This document shows, one piece after another, positions 8,405 to 18,619 of a DNA stretch of 20,133 nucleotides (within the stretch, counting starts at the first letter, position 1; each line of letters begins with the position of its first letter). The translations under genes and the position numbers were made by a program. The notes under the pieces are model-generated. The model ran no database searches. It was given only the letters and a program-made list of their open reading frames with translations, and had not been told where the DNA came from. The DNA comes from Symsagittifera roscoffensis (lineage: Eukaryota > Xenacoelomorpha > Acoela > Convolutidae). The stretch lies in contig NW_026970789.1 of the NCBI RefSeq assembly GCF_963678635.1, positions 1 through 20,133 on the forward strand, in the 5' to 3' direction.

Positions 8405-8740
8405 TTTCACATCAAGTAGGGTGGTTTAAACTGGGAGAGGGCAGTGGGGGGCTCAAAACTGGGGGTAGGGGAGGTGGTGGGACTGGGGATCTGGTAGATG
8501 TAGGGGATGTTGCGGGGTTTAAAGGGTGAGGGGCTAAATGGCCAGGATGGGAGGGTGTAAACCGGGAGTGGAAGTAAACATATTTGAGTTTTTTGAATAG
8601 ATGGGTAGAAGGGGAGGATGGGTGTGGCGTGGAAGGGGGTGTGGGAGGTTTTGTGGAAGTTGATGCAGTTGGTAAAAATTAGAGGCGGATGTCAACCGTT
8701 GTAAGGGGGGTGAAGAAGTAAACTGGGATCAACATGTTCT
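8405..8740 (+). repeat. G-rich block with repeated AAACTGGGAG-like words and G-quadruplex potential
   Basis: The plus strand carries many GGG to GGGGGG tracts. Positions 8461-8488 fit a G3+N1-7 quadruplex pattern (loops of 2, 7 and 3 bases). The word AAACTGGGAG or a close variant occurs near 8427, 8456, 8559 and 8720. Its reverse complement occurs in the C-rich tails of both direct repeats (8295-8310 and 9520-9545). The block thus looks like diverged inverted copies of those tails. No coding frame is supported. Confidence 0.55.
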
Positions 8741-9089
8741 TTGAAGAATTTTTGGCCGACTTAGTCCGTTATATTCAATTATTTCCCATGAAATTCCAGT
8801 GTGGAGTTTTTGCCGATATAGTCCATTACATTCGATTATTTCCCATGAAATTCCAGTGTGGAGTTTTTGCCGATATAGTCCATTATATTCAATTATTTCC
8901 CATGAAATTCCAGTGTGGAGTTTTTGCCGATATAGTCCATTATATTCGATTATTTCCCATGAAATTCCAGTGTGGAGTTTTTGCCGATATAGTCCATTAT
9001 ATTCGATCATTTTCCATGAAATTCTAGTGTGGAGTTTTTGCCGATATAGTCCATTAAATTCGATTATTTCCCATGAAAATCCAGTGTCG
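8741..9089. repeat. 57-bp minisatellite, about six units
   Basis: The word GTGTGGAGTTTTTGCCGATA recurs exactly every 57 bases: its GTGG falls at 8801, 8858, 8915, 8972 and 9029, and a degraded copy follows at 9086. Other fixed words are AGTCCATTATATTCGATTAT and TTTCCCATGAAATTCCA. The inner units are nearly identical and the edge units are diverged. Because 57 is a multiple of three, any frame without a stop in one unit stays open throughout. That explains the long open frames on both strands here, including a 188-codon minus-strand frame with a 19-residue period. Confidence 0.9.
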
Positions 9090-9212
9090 GGTTGCTTATC
9101 TGGTACAAAACACATGTGGAAAAAAACGCACATTTGATACAATTTTCTGGCAAACACATGGTTTTTACATTTTATATCGTCTGTTTGATTTTGCGTAAGC
9201 GAGAATTTTTTT

Positions 9213-9560
9213 CTAAACTTTGTCTGATTTTTTTTATACACTGTGCAGAGTATTAAAAACTTGTCAGTTGCTCTTTGGCTGAATACTTGTTGCATTAGAA
9301 AATTTTAAAATTTAAAAGATGCAATTTACGTAAAAAGGTTTTTCTTGTTTTCGTTTTTTTTTCGCTACTTTTTTGTACTTAATCAATTTTTTGTTTCACT
9401 GTTTCTTTTTTCTACTTTTCAAATTTTGCTTTTATTAGTTCACAAGCTAATCCAAATGTGCAACCTTATAAAAATCACGTTTCCCCATATCCCCTTCCCA
9501 TGTGCACCTCAACTACCACCTTCCCACAGTTTAACCCCCCACCCGCTTGGGGTATGTAAA
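9213..9560. repeat. Long direct repeat, copy B
   Basis: This is the second copy of the 7957-8330 sequence in the same orientation, slightly shorter because of small deletions (near 9395 and 9480) and with a more degraded C-rich tail. Together the two copies enclose the G-rich block and the minisatellite. The arrangement could be a segmental duplication or a composite element; no primer-binding site or terminal TG/CA supports a retrotransposon. Confidence 0.75.
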
Positions 9561-10754
9561 ATTTATGAATATAAGTTTCGGTTCTACAATTTCTAGTAAG
9601 GTTAGCCTGAAGCAGTACTGTTGCTTTTATGAAATGATGATCTCTTTTTTTTTGTTGTTTTTTGAGCGCTTCAAAGTGAGAGAGAATGCAATTTTTTTAA
9701 ACTTTTTTTTACAATTCTAATTCAGGTATTTAAAACCAAACAGTAATCTACTCCTCAAAACTTACCAAAAAATCCCATTCAAACAGGTATAATATATCGC
9801 TATGAAAGTTTCAGCTTAAAAACTTTCATACTAGGCCACAAAAACAGCTCTAATGCTAGTTTTTAAATACTAGTTTGTTTGTTAAACTTTCCTTATTTTT
9901 AAGCCTTTAAGTTCATGTTTACAAATATTTTACCAATTGCTATGGATATCAAACGTTTCACATCACTTGATTTTCTTTTTTTTATTCTCTCTTCAAAAAA
10001 AATCAGGCAAGAACTTTTTTTTTCACTAAGAATCAAACTTTTTCGATTTTTTTTTGCTTCATTTTATTCAGCCAAAAAAAAACATTTTTAGCTTTGGGAA
10101 CAAAAATCTGTCAATTTATTTTTACTAAACACACACATATTTTAATAATTGCAAATAACCCCGTCATTCAAAATATCATCAACTGCAATTGCTATTACAA
10201 TGTCATCGATATAAATTTCAGAAGGAGCTTTCATTTTCTGAATGAACAAAAAATACAACAATAAAACAAAGGAAAAGAAAATAATTGAAAAATTTCTTTT
10301 TTTAAAACATTTTGAATGAGAAAAAAAACAATCGAAAAGAAAATAATTAAAAAACTGTATTTTTTTTCTAAGGCATTTTAAATGAACACACTTTTGTCTT
10401 AAATAAAATTTAGAAGTATCATTAGGTTGTCTTGGTAAACAACAGTAGAATAATACTTAAAATACTGAGCATCATATGAAGTTTCTCATATTAAGATTAA
10501 ATAAGAAAGAGTTGTGATCAAACAATCAAATTTAACGCAGTGCACTTTCGATACTCTCAAAACAATCGTATTTCGATACGATCGAATTTCAACTATTCTT
10601 TTCAGCAGAGCATAGTTTGCTGAAAACTAAAAAAAATCATTGAAGTTCTATTAAAATGGATTAAATTTTTAAAACTGGGAAATATAATACTTGATTATAT
10701 TGTAAAAAGTTTTGTCATAAGTTCCATTAACCGACTGTTATCCATGAAGCTCTG
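9561..10754. other. Gene-free AT-rich stretch
   Basis: I see no coding frame. An 11-bp inverted repeat, TATGAAAGTTT with AACTTTCATA, lies at about 9800-9831. Long T runs occur around 9960-10060 and AAAAGAAAATAATT words recur at 10275 and 10337. Nothing further is supported. Confidence 0.5.
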
Positions 10755-10842
10755 CATTACGAGGCCAAACTGTGCATTAGGTAGTCGCTCAATTTTGTGT
10801 CTGTATTTTCCTGGATTCCATAGACAAACCTTCCCGCACTCC

Positions 10843-11723
10843 GTAAAAAGAGAAAATAATAGACTATAATGGATCTTAATTGTCAGTCTCCATGAATTTC
10901 AAAAATAACTGATTAAAATTGATTAAAATTGGATTATAATGTTACTATTTTTCGAAACAAAAAAAATCGTTATTATCGTTTATAATCGATTTTAATCGAT
11001 TAATTTTTGAAAACTTTTTTCTCAAATTTTATCGAATTATAATCCACTACAATGGATAAAAATCCATTATTCTTCAACAATTGTGTCCTCGCTTCATCCG
11101 TTTCATTTTGTATTTTGTACTTATAGCCAGGGGCGGTTTTAGGGGTGGGGGCTGAGGTTTTCCCCGTTGAACAATCTTGCGATATCCATTTTTGATGACG
11201 GAGCCTAAAAGCTTTCTAAAGGCGCCTTTGGCGCCAATATATACTAATTTTGAGGGGGAGCGCACGCCCCAAAAAATGTCTAAAAACGCCTTTTTTGGCA
11301 TTTTTTCATAATTTTTCCTGCGGCGCAGAAAGTTTGATTAAAATTAGGTCTTTATAGTGAGTTAGGAGTGCTCATAAGATCAATTTGGTCAACCTAAAAA
11401 AAAAGTCGACAAAATTTTTGAAAGTTCTTTTTGAAAATCCGCCCCCGTCCCCTGAGAAAGTCCTAGATCCGCCCCTGCTTTTGGCTTAAATTTACAATAA
11501 ATTTGATTTTAACTGTGTTTTCACACAGAATAGCCAAATTAGATCCATTATAATAGATTTTTGTGTGAGATAATATTTTGATAGAAAAAGGGACTATAAT
11601 CTATAATAAAAAATCATAAGAGATTTTAGGAAAAAATATAATCAATTGCCGCTTATAATTAATTATCAATTTGCCAAAAGTACAATTATAATTATAACAT
11701 GATCGACTATTTTCTCTTTTTAC
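10843..11723. mobile_element. Middle nested element with 16-bp terminal inverted repeats
   Basis: GTAAAAAGAGAAAATA (10843-10858) is perfectly inverted at 11708-11723. Inside each end lies an array of short words related to ATTATAATC and its variants: at about 10862-11070 on the left (GACTATAATGG, GGATTATAAT, TTATAATCGATTTTAATCGA) and 11540-11700 on the right (CCATTATAATAGA, GACTATAATC, CAATTATAATTATAA). Subterminal arrays of this kind are typical of non-autonomous DNA transposons. The element interrupts the outer CATTACGAGG copy and is itself interrupted by the hAT-like MITE. No coding capacity is seen. Confidence 0.6.
11128..11477. mobile_element. hAT-like MITE, 350 bp
   Basis: It begins CAGGGGCGG (11128) and ends CCGCCCCTG (11477), with further G-rich against C-rich complementarity inside (AGGGGTGGGGGCTGAG on the left, CCGCCCCCGTCCCCTGAG on the right). 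Termini of the form CAGGGGCGG are well known among hAT elements, which make 8-bp target duplications. Here the flanks CTTATAGC (11120-11127) and CTTTTGGC (11478-11485) agree at 6 of 8 positions, consistent with an old insertion. A GGCGCCTTTGGCGCC palindrome lies near 11221-11235. A 75-codon minus-strand frame in it is not protein-like. Confidence 0.75.
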
Positions 11724-11860
11724 TGAGAGCAGGTTTAAGCATATCAAGTTTTTGTCTGAACGATAAAAAGAAGTGAAAGAACAAAAGAAGAACAAAGCGA
11801 GCGTCCTTGTTCCGGAATCCACTTACACTTTTCCAAAACGCACAATTTGGCATTGCAATG

Positions 11861-14150
11861 TGGTGCGGGTTTTTTGCCTTTTCCATTCAACGCAAATTTA
11901 TTGAGCTCGACGCCGATAACAATATTGAGTGTAGAGCTGAAAAACTGAAATTAACAGCAAAGATAATCCCTAAACTTGAAGAGTTTCATAGAAACTAACC
12001 TGAATTATAAGTTATTCTCCACTTCAACATAGGATTAGATTAATCCGGGTGCGATTCTGTTTTACAGATTCTATTTAAACTAATGCAACTTCATATAAAT
12101 GGTTGAAATAACGTAAATTTGTTATAATTTTGTGAATAACGTATATTAGATGGCTTCAAATTGTAACTCGAACTATTTTACCACGCTTTTTGACTTAACA
12201 AGCAAATTGTTAACTTGTAATATAAATGCAGCATATCAGTTTTAATGTTTAAATTGTAAATCATTAAAGAGTTTAAAGTTGGTTCTGGTCTATTCATGTC
12301 TGATTTCAAGATTTTTGTTACAAGATTTTAGAAATTCGATTTACTTATGGTTTTATAAATATTAAAAAAAGTTCTTTCCGCCGATAATGCTAATCAACAT
12401 AGAATATTTTGTGTCATATAGCCAGGTGATACCTTGGACTTCCTACCAAGAATTAAAAGGACTCAGGGCAACCCAGAAACCCTATTAGGAAATCTAAGAT
12501 AATTTTTTGGAAAATCTTCGTAAAAAGCCGCCATTCAAGTCGGTTTGAGTAACTATCGGTTTGAGTAACTATAAAAGAGGACCTTGAAACCCAGGCCTGG
12601 GCGTTTGCTAGTTACTTTTCCAAAAAATCCTAAGCTTTAGAGTAAAATCACTCCTTTTTTGTTCAAAAACCAAAAATCACAATCTGCGTTTTATGTAGAA
12701 CAACAACTACTTTTTTGATTTCATCGATCATAAAGGCGTGTTAAATCATAAGTGGAATTGATGATTTCTTTGGGTTAAGAACTCAGCAGGGCAGCAAAGC
12801 GTATTCGTTCTCCAACGCTTTATCCGTTGCGGACAGTTTCATAGATCCGAAAAGGAATTGCTAGCAAAGTAAAACTTGAGCTTGCCTCGATTTTCAATGA
12901 AAATAACATGTTTCCTTTTTGTCCATAAGCTGTGTAATACAAGCTGTTGCATGAAGGGAGAAAACCAGTCATAAAACCTCAAAATACCATACCTGATCAT
13001 ACTTTGCAGCAGAAGAAGCAGTTTTTTCTCGGTATCCTGTTTATATACAGAGTTGCACTGTCAACTTGTATAGCAGTTGTGTTAAAATGAGTTTGTAGCT
13101 GAGTTCACCTGTTGTGTAGATGAGCCGTCTTGACGCATTAGTCGAGGCCACCCCTTTTTCACAAAAAGTAGAAACTCTGGTGATTGTAATCAAAGCAGTT
13201 ACAGCCCTTGTTTAGCGGAATAGCTGGTGTTGTGCGATCGGCTGGGTTCCATTGACCCGATAAATCGTGCTACAACTGAACATTATATATACAGAGTTTT
13301 TAGAGTTTTCAGTTTTCAATCTTAGATTGGGTATGCTTTTTTTGTTGAGTAGGGCGACTGTTGTTATTCAAGCAATAAATGATGCTTCATTATTAGCTCA
13401 GCACAAAATTCAGATGTTTATGCCGTGCATTGAGAAATATCTGTAAAAACACGGAATTTTATTTCGCTGTGTTTGTCAGTTTGGGCAATAAAACTTTTCA
13501 ATTTGACAGTACTTTCTTGTAGATAGTCTCTGGTTCATTTTTCTTTAAACCAGGATGGTAGTACTTTATAGCGTACTTTTGAAAGATACGTTTTTTGTGC
13601 CAGACTAACAAAGGCTTCAAAAGTATTTTTAAGTGTTGTTTTTAAAGGTGCTAACAAAACCATTGAATAAATCATTCTGGCTACAGCGGGCAAGAATTTA
13701 CTTTGTGACCTTGTTCTAGCCGTAAAAATTTGTATTACCCTCAGAATCCCAATTCACTTTCGTGTCATCTTTTAAGCCTTTGTTGACTCTCAAAATGCTG
13801 GGTTAAATTTTTCATACTGTGAACAAACTCCGTTTAGTCGATCAATCACGCCTCGGAGTTTACCGCAGTTTCGTGTAATCCACATAAAAAAATTGATTGA
13901 AATCAAGAGTAGCGTTATTTTCAATCAGCCGAAGTGTTTGGTTTTGAAAAAACTTTTTAAAAAAATTTTCCAATGGTGTTTCTACGAAAACTAAAGTTTT
14001 GCCTCCAAACAGTTTGCAGCTACCGTACTTTGCAAATTATAGGGCCCATAGTTCTTTAGAACAGAAAAACATCAAGCTTCATGCATATTTGTAGAACCAA
14101 TTTAGATTGAAGGCTTAGTTTGAGATGTGATCATCAGCGCTAACTAACCT
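11861..14150. other. Gene-free stretch with one small inverted repeat
   Basis: No open frame of interest appears after the short one ending at 11998, which overlaps the element end and is not protein-like. An inverted repeat of about 20 bases pairs CTAAGATAATTTTTTGGAAAA (12494-12514, one base short-cut here by a gap) with TTTTCCAAAAAATCCTAAG (12616-12634). Its ~100-base loop holds a 17-base direct repeat, GGTTTGAGTAACTAT, and a CCAGGCCTGG palindrome. ATATACAGAGTT occurs twice (about 13035 and 13289). Nothing else is supported. Confidence 0.45.
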
Positions 14151-15610
14151 AGTGGGCATTTAAAATTATTTAACTTAAGTTAATGAGTGAAAATGTAAAA
14201 AAGATTTTTTAAAATTTAATGGAACCAAAATTTTGGAGGGAGAATTCATATGAAAATAACTTATTAAACTCGATTTTTGACATTTTGATCTTCATTTATT
14301 TTCTGAATGAATTGTATTTATTTAGTGTTTTGAAAGAATTATGAAAAACTGAATTACTATGATTGCTAATCAATCAGATTGTGAAACAAAGCATAAAATA
14401 CAGGTTGAAAAATTTAATTGCAAAAAATAATTATGATTTATTTAGACTCTCTTACTCTAATAACAAGATATTAGGAAAAATGTAGAAAAATAATCGAACC
14501 TATAAGTTTTTTTTAACTAGAATAGTGGGCATTTAAAATGATTAAGTTTTAGTTAATGAGTGAGTATGTAAAAAAAAGATTTTTTAAAACTTAATAGAAC
14601 CAAAAGTTTGGAGTTAGAATTCATAAGAAAATAATTCATTAAACTCGATTTTTGGCACTTTTGCTCTTTATTTTTTTTTTCTGAATGAAGTGTATTTATT
14701 TAGTGTTTTGAAAGAATTATGAAAAACTGAATTACTATGATTGGTAATCAATCAGATTGTGAAACAAAGCATAAAATACAGGTTGAAAAATTTAAATGCA
14801 AAAAATAATTAATGATTTATTTAGACTCTCTTACTCTAATAACATGATACTAGGAAAAATGTAGAAAAATAATCAAACCTAAAAGTTTTACTAAAATAGT
14901 GGGCATTTAAAATGATTAAATTTTAGTTAATTAGTGAGTATGTAAAAAAGATTTTTTTAAATTTAATGGAACCAAAAGTTTGGAGGGAGAATTCATAAGA
15001 AAATAATTTATTAAACTCGATTTTTGACACTTTTGCTCTTCATTTTTTTTCTGAATGAAATGTATTTTTTTAGTGTTTTGAAAGAATTATGAAAAACTGA
15101 ATTACTATGATTGCTAATCAATCAGATTGTGAAACAAAGCAAAAAATACAGGTTGGAAAATTTAAATGCAAAAAATAATTAATGATTGATTTAGACTCTC
15201 TTACTCTAATAACAAGATGTTAGGAAAAATGTAGAAAAAGAATCGAACCTAAAAGTTTTACTAAAATAGTGGGCATTTAAAATGATTAAGTTTTAGTTAA
15301 TGAGTGAGTATGTAAAAAGATTTTTTTCTTAAAATTTAGTGGCACCAAAAGTTTGGAGGGAGAATTCATATAAAAATAATTTATCAAACTCTATTTTTGA
15401 CACTTTTGCTCTTCATTTGTTTTCTGAATGAAGTGTAATTATTTAGTAATTTGAAAGATTATGATAAACTGAATTACTATGATTGCTAACCAATCAGATT
15501 GTGAAACAAAGCATAAAATACAGGTTGAAAAATTTTAAATGCAAATAATAATTAATGATTGATATAAACAAGATATTAAGAAAAGTGTAGAAAAAGAATC
15601 GAACATAAAA
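14151..15610. repeat. Four tandem copies of a ~372-bp AT-rich unit
   Basis: The word AGTGGGCATTTAAAAT starts units at 14151, 14524, 14898 and 15268, giving lengths of 373, 374, 370 and about 343 bases. Each unit contains, in order, TGGAACCAAAA.TTTGGAG, GAATTCATA, ACTCGATTTTTG, TTTTGAAAGAATTATGAAAA, GATTGTGAAACAAAGCA and AGACTCTCTTACTCTAATAA. The last unit lacks the AGACTCTCTTACTCTAATAA part. Copies differ by scattered substitutions and small gaps, so they are not an assembly duplicate. No frame stays open. It looks like a short satellite array or a recent tandem amplification. Confidence 0.9.
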
Positions 15611-16345
15611 ATGTTGCCTTGAAAATTCATCAAAAATTTATATATTCGAAAATTTTTCCATTTACAGTATAAATCTTTTGTTCTGCTTTCAAAGCTAAAC
15701 TTTTTTTATCAAAAACTTCTCTAATCAATATATCGATCGGATTGTATAAGAAAAGAGGACAGATAATTAAATGCAGTAAAATCAATTTTTTGTAAATCTT
15801 CAGATCCGATATGTGAACTTTTCAATTGAATTCAAATTATACCTTCTAAAAAAAGTTATAACTACAAAAACAATTGTTATAATAAAGCATAAAAGACCCG
15901 AATTTGGTCGAGACTTAGCAGAAAGCTCAAATACCTTCAATATATTTTAGAGAAAAAAAATTAGAAAAGTTTAAAATATGACTTTTGACGCATCATTCAA
16001 AACAAATAACCAAAAAATCATTAAATTTTCAACACTTGAAATAATGATTTTCAAGGATAAGTGAGGAAACAAGATTCATTTGATTACTCAAAACATCTTT
16101 TTTATTTAAACCGATTCCATTTCCGTAGTAAAAGTATTTTTAACATCTGTCGATTTTTATGATGCCTTCAATGGAAGCCCGGGTTGAGCTCACATTGAAA
16201 ATTAGCGAAAAAAGTGAAAAAACAGCGTTCCCCATTGATGCATTATCAATGTTAATTGCAACAAAAGCAAATTTCATTGCTAATTATTGCTAATTTGGCT
16301 TATTTTCATTGATGAAACAGAAATAAAAAACCTATCAGCATGAGC
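15611..16345. other. Gene-free AT-rich stretch
   Basis: No coding frame, repeat copy or RNA-like segment could be supported. The TTGCTAATTATTGCTAATTT words near 16275 are simple local repeats. Confidence 0.5.
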
Positions 16346-16391
16346 ATAAGTAGCGCCCTATCAGGGGTTCGATCCCCTTACCTTCAGACAT
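16346..16391 (+). repeat. tRNA T-arm/B-box remnant
   Basis: AGGGG-TTCGATC-CCCTT (16363-16379) has the exact geometry of a tRNA T arm: a five-base stem with one G-U pair and a seven-base TTCRANN loop. It contains a B-box match, GGTTCGATCCC. It is followed by ACCTTCAGACA and preceded by TAGCGCCCTATC. No D arm or acceptor partner is present at proper spacing, so it is a tRNA fragment or decayed tRNA-derived SINE, not a working tRNA gene. Confidence 0.4.
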
Positions 16392-17295
16392 AATTTCTAC
16401 CTCTGCGCTAGCTAGTGTTATTGCTTGCAAAGTTAAAGAGTTTATCAACTAAAACTCTCATTCGAAATCTATTAGAATTAGTTTAATTTTCCTAAACTTT
16501 AGCGATGATTTTCAGCGGAATCATTACTGAAATAGCTCTGAAAAATCGCAGGTTTATCTATGCAACCAATTCTGAATTATACATAAGTCAGCGCTGGAAA
16601 ATAGGGATCACTGGGATACTACAGAAAAAAGCGATAATTAACGATAAATAACATGTCTCTACTGTCTCTGGCAATTTCACTAATTCTGAACAAAGCGTAC
16701 ACTCTGTAGCTCCTTGATACAGCACTTTAAATTTCATGAAAACGATATTTTTATGATCTAATAACCCGGGTTGACCTCTCAATGCCTATCATAGAATTCC
16801 GTTAGGAGGTCTACGGTAAAAAAAAGTTACCATACAAACTTTATTTATTAATTTGGTGGGAGAAGTTTTTTTTTCTACACAAACAATTTAGCGAAATCAT
16901 TCATACTTGTTTTTTCAATAGTTTTGAATTATATTTTTACCGTTTTACTCAAATAAAACACCTTTTGTTTAACGATTGATTGAATTTTTTTGAATGAGAA
17001 AAATGCTTTTCGTTTTTGTAATCATTTTTATATGCAAAACATAAAAAATAGGTGAAAAAATTAGTCACCAACCAGTTTTATTAACAAATAAACTTTTTGA
17101 AAAAAGCCGGCAAAATATCAAATTTTTGCTGACAAACTCCAAACTAAGCTTAAATGAGTTTTTTACAAAGAAGAACTGAAAATCAAACTATTGGTTTTCT
17201 TTGATGTCAGATCTTTTTTTGATTTAAAATAATAAGATATAAACATAAAACTGTTCAAAAAACGTGCCTCATAACCGCATGCAAAAAAGCCTGAG
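16392..17295. other. Gene-free stretch
   Basis: A short 64-codon minus-strand frame (16588-16782) has no protein-like pattern. GACCTCTCAA (about 16773) and GGAGGTC (about 16805) form a weak inverted repeat. Otherwise this is AT-rich sequence up to the CATTACGAGG element. Confidence 0.45.
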
Positions 17296-18619
17296 CATTA
17301 CGAGGCCAAACTGTGCACTGGATAGGAGCACAGTTGTGTGTCTGTATGTTCCTGGATTCCAGAGACAAGTCTTAAAATAAGCTCCAAAATGTAAGTGGAT
17401 TCCACAGACATATACCTGGAACGTAAATTCCGCAACAAGCAAATATGGCTAGTTGTTCTGAATTCCGCAACTGTAAGTGGATTTCGCGAAATGTAAGTGG
17501 AATCCGCAAATGTAAAGGGATTCCGCCAGCTGTAAGTGGATTCCGAATTGTGTTCAATACTGAATTTGCATTGAACAGTTAAACGCTGAGCTGGAATTCT
17601 TATCTCTGGCAATGCGGAATTTAAAAGCAAAGACTTCACCATTGTCTGCGGAATCCACGAACAAGTTTTAAAACATTAGTTACCTAAATCGGTGGATGTC
17701 ATTTTTTAGTATTTTGGAAACGCAACACCGAACAACTTCAATATTTGGAGTCATTGAGTTGAGAGTGTATGGAACACACATCATATTGACAATAAGGTCA
17801 GTATTTGGGATTGCGTCAATCCCAAATACTGATTTTGGAAGCATAACGCCGAATTAACGCAGTAATTGTAGTCAATGGGTTAAGAGTGTATGGAAACACA
17901 ACACTCAGCATATCGGCAAATTAGGTCAGTATTTGGGATTCCATCAATTCCAAATATTGGTCAGTATTTGGGATTGATGAAATCCCAAAACCATGAATAA
18001 TGTGGAATAAATATAGAATATATCCATTATTTGGAGTCATTAGGTTGAGAGTGATTAGAAACCCAACACATAGCAAATCGTCAAATTAGTTCAGTATTTG
18101 GGATTCCATCGATCCCAAATATTGGTCAGTATTTGAGATTCCATTAATCCCAGACACTGATCTATTCTAGTAAAGTAAATTTCTATTCTAGTGAAATCAA
18201 ATCATGTATTTAAAAGATATAATTTTAAAGGCTACTACACGTAAATATATGTAAAGGGAATCCGCAAACAAAATGCGGATTCCACTTACAATTTACGGAT
18301 TCCACTTAGAGTTTGCGGATTCCACTACAGTTGCGGATTCCGCAGTAGCTCAAATTAACGATACAAATGTTTTATCATTTGTTTGCGGATTCCACAATCT
18401 GTTCTGGATTCCGCAAATACAGTTGCGGATTCCGCAAATTTGCCTCTTTTTTGAGCGATCTTGAGCAGTACAATGATTTAGGTATTTGTTTGTGGAATCC
18501 AAAACAGCATAGAAGATCAAATAAAAGTAGCAATGTTGCGGATTCCGCGACAAATCTACTTTTGGCCTGTTGCGGATTCCGCTTACAATGCAGAGAATGC
18601 ACAGTTTGGCCTCGTAATG
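17296..18619 (+). mobile_element. Best-preserved CATTACGAGG-family element, 1.32 kb, non-autonomous
   Basis: Termini CATTACGAGGCCAAACTGTG and the next two bases (17296-17317 and inverted at 18598-18619) match over 22 bases. Subterminal zones are packed with one word in opposite orientations. TGTAAGTGGATTCCGCAA-like copies lie on the left (about 17390-17660), and TTGCGGATTCCACTTACA-like copies lie on the right (about 18255-18590). Mirrored subterminal words usually serve as transposase binding sites. The middle (about 17700-18180) is a different array (see next entry). All open frames here are short and made of the repeated word. The target duplication is unclear (flanks ...CTGAG and AGAAA...), so the superfamily is not assigned. 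Confidence 0.8.
17690..18180. repeat. Internal palindromic word array within the CATTACGAGG element
   Basis: CAGTATTTGGGATTG (17799-17813) and CAATCCCAAATACTG (17817-17831) form a perfect 15-bp hairpin with a three-base loop. Degenerate copies of the same half-words recur at about 17930-17990 and 18085-18165, joined by GGTCAGTATTTGG. A longer unit that includes GAGAGTGTATGGAA and CAACAC repeats about three times. The same words occur in reverse in the copy at 230-640. Confidence 0.65.

Larger units (their letters stand above)
10755..11860 (+). mobile_element. CATTACGAGG-family element, copy 2, interrupted by two nested insertions
   Basis: The left end, CATTACGAGGCCAAACTGTG and on (10755-10776), is identical over 22 bases to that of the 17296-18619 copy. 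It is followed by the same subterminal words GTGTCTGTAT and CTGGATTCCA.AGACAA. The right end (11839-11860) is a degraded inverted copy, matching 17 of 22 bases, preceded by GGAATCCACTTACA as in the intact copy. Removing the inner element (10843-11723) would leave only about 225 bases, so this was a short deletion derivative. No transposase is present. Flanks do not show an obvious target duplication. Confidence 0.65.

Noticed and set aside
8729-9295. 188-codon minus-strand frame with 19-residue repeats as a repeat-protein gene
   Set aside because: Openness follows from the 57-base period, several other frames are open over the same units, and the non-repeat part overlaps a duplicated non-coding repeat.
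7957-9560. LTR retrotransposon with the two ~360-bp direct repeats as LTRs
   Set aside because: No TG/CA ends, no primer-binding site or polypurine tract in the right place, and the interior is a minisatellite and G-rich sequence without gag or pol frames.
12568-12580. TATA box (TATAAAAG)
   Set aside because: No coding exon or initiator follows downstream, and such words are frequent in AT-rich DNA.
14105-14145. Hammerhead ribozyme on the minus strand (CTGATGA present)
   Set aside because: The required GAAA core and the flanking stems are missing.
14151-15610. CRISPR array
   Set aside because: Units are ~372 bases and directly adjacent, without short repeats separated by unique spacers; the context is eukaryotic.
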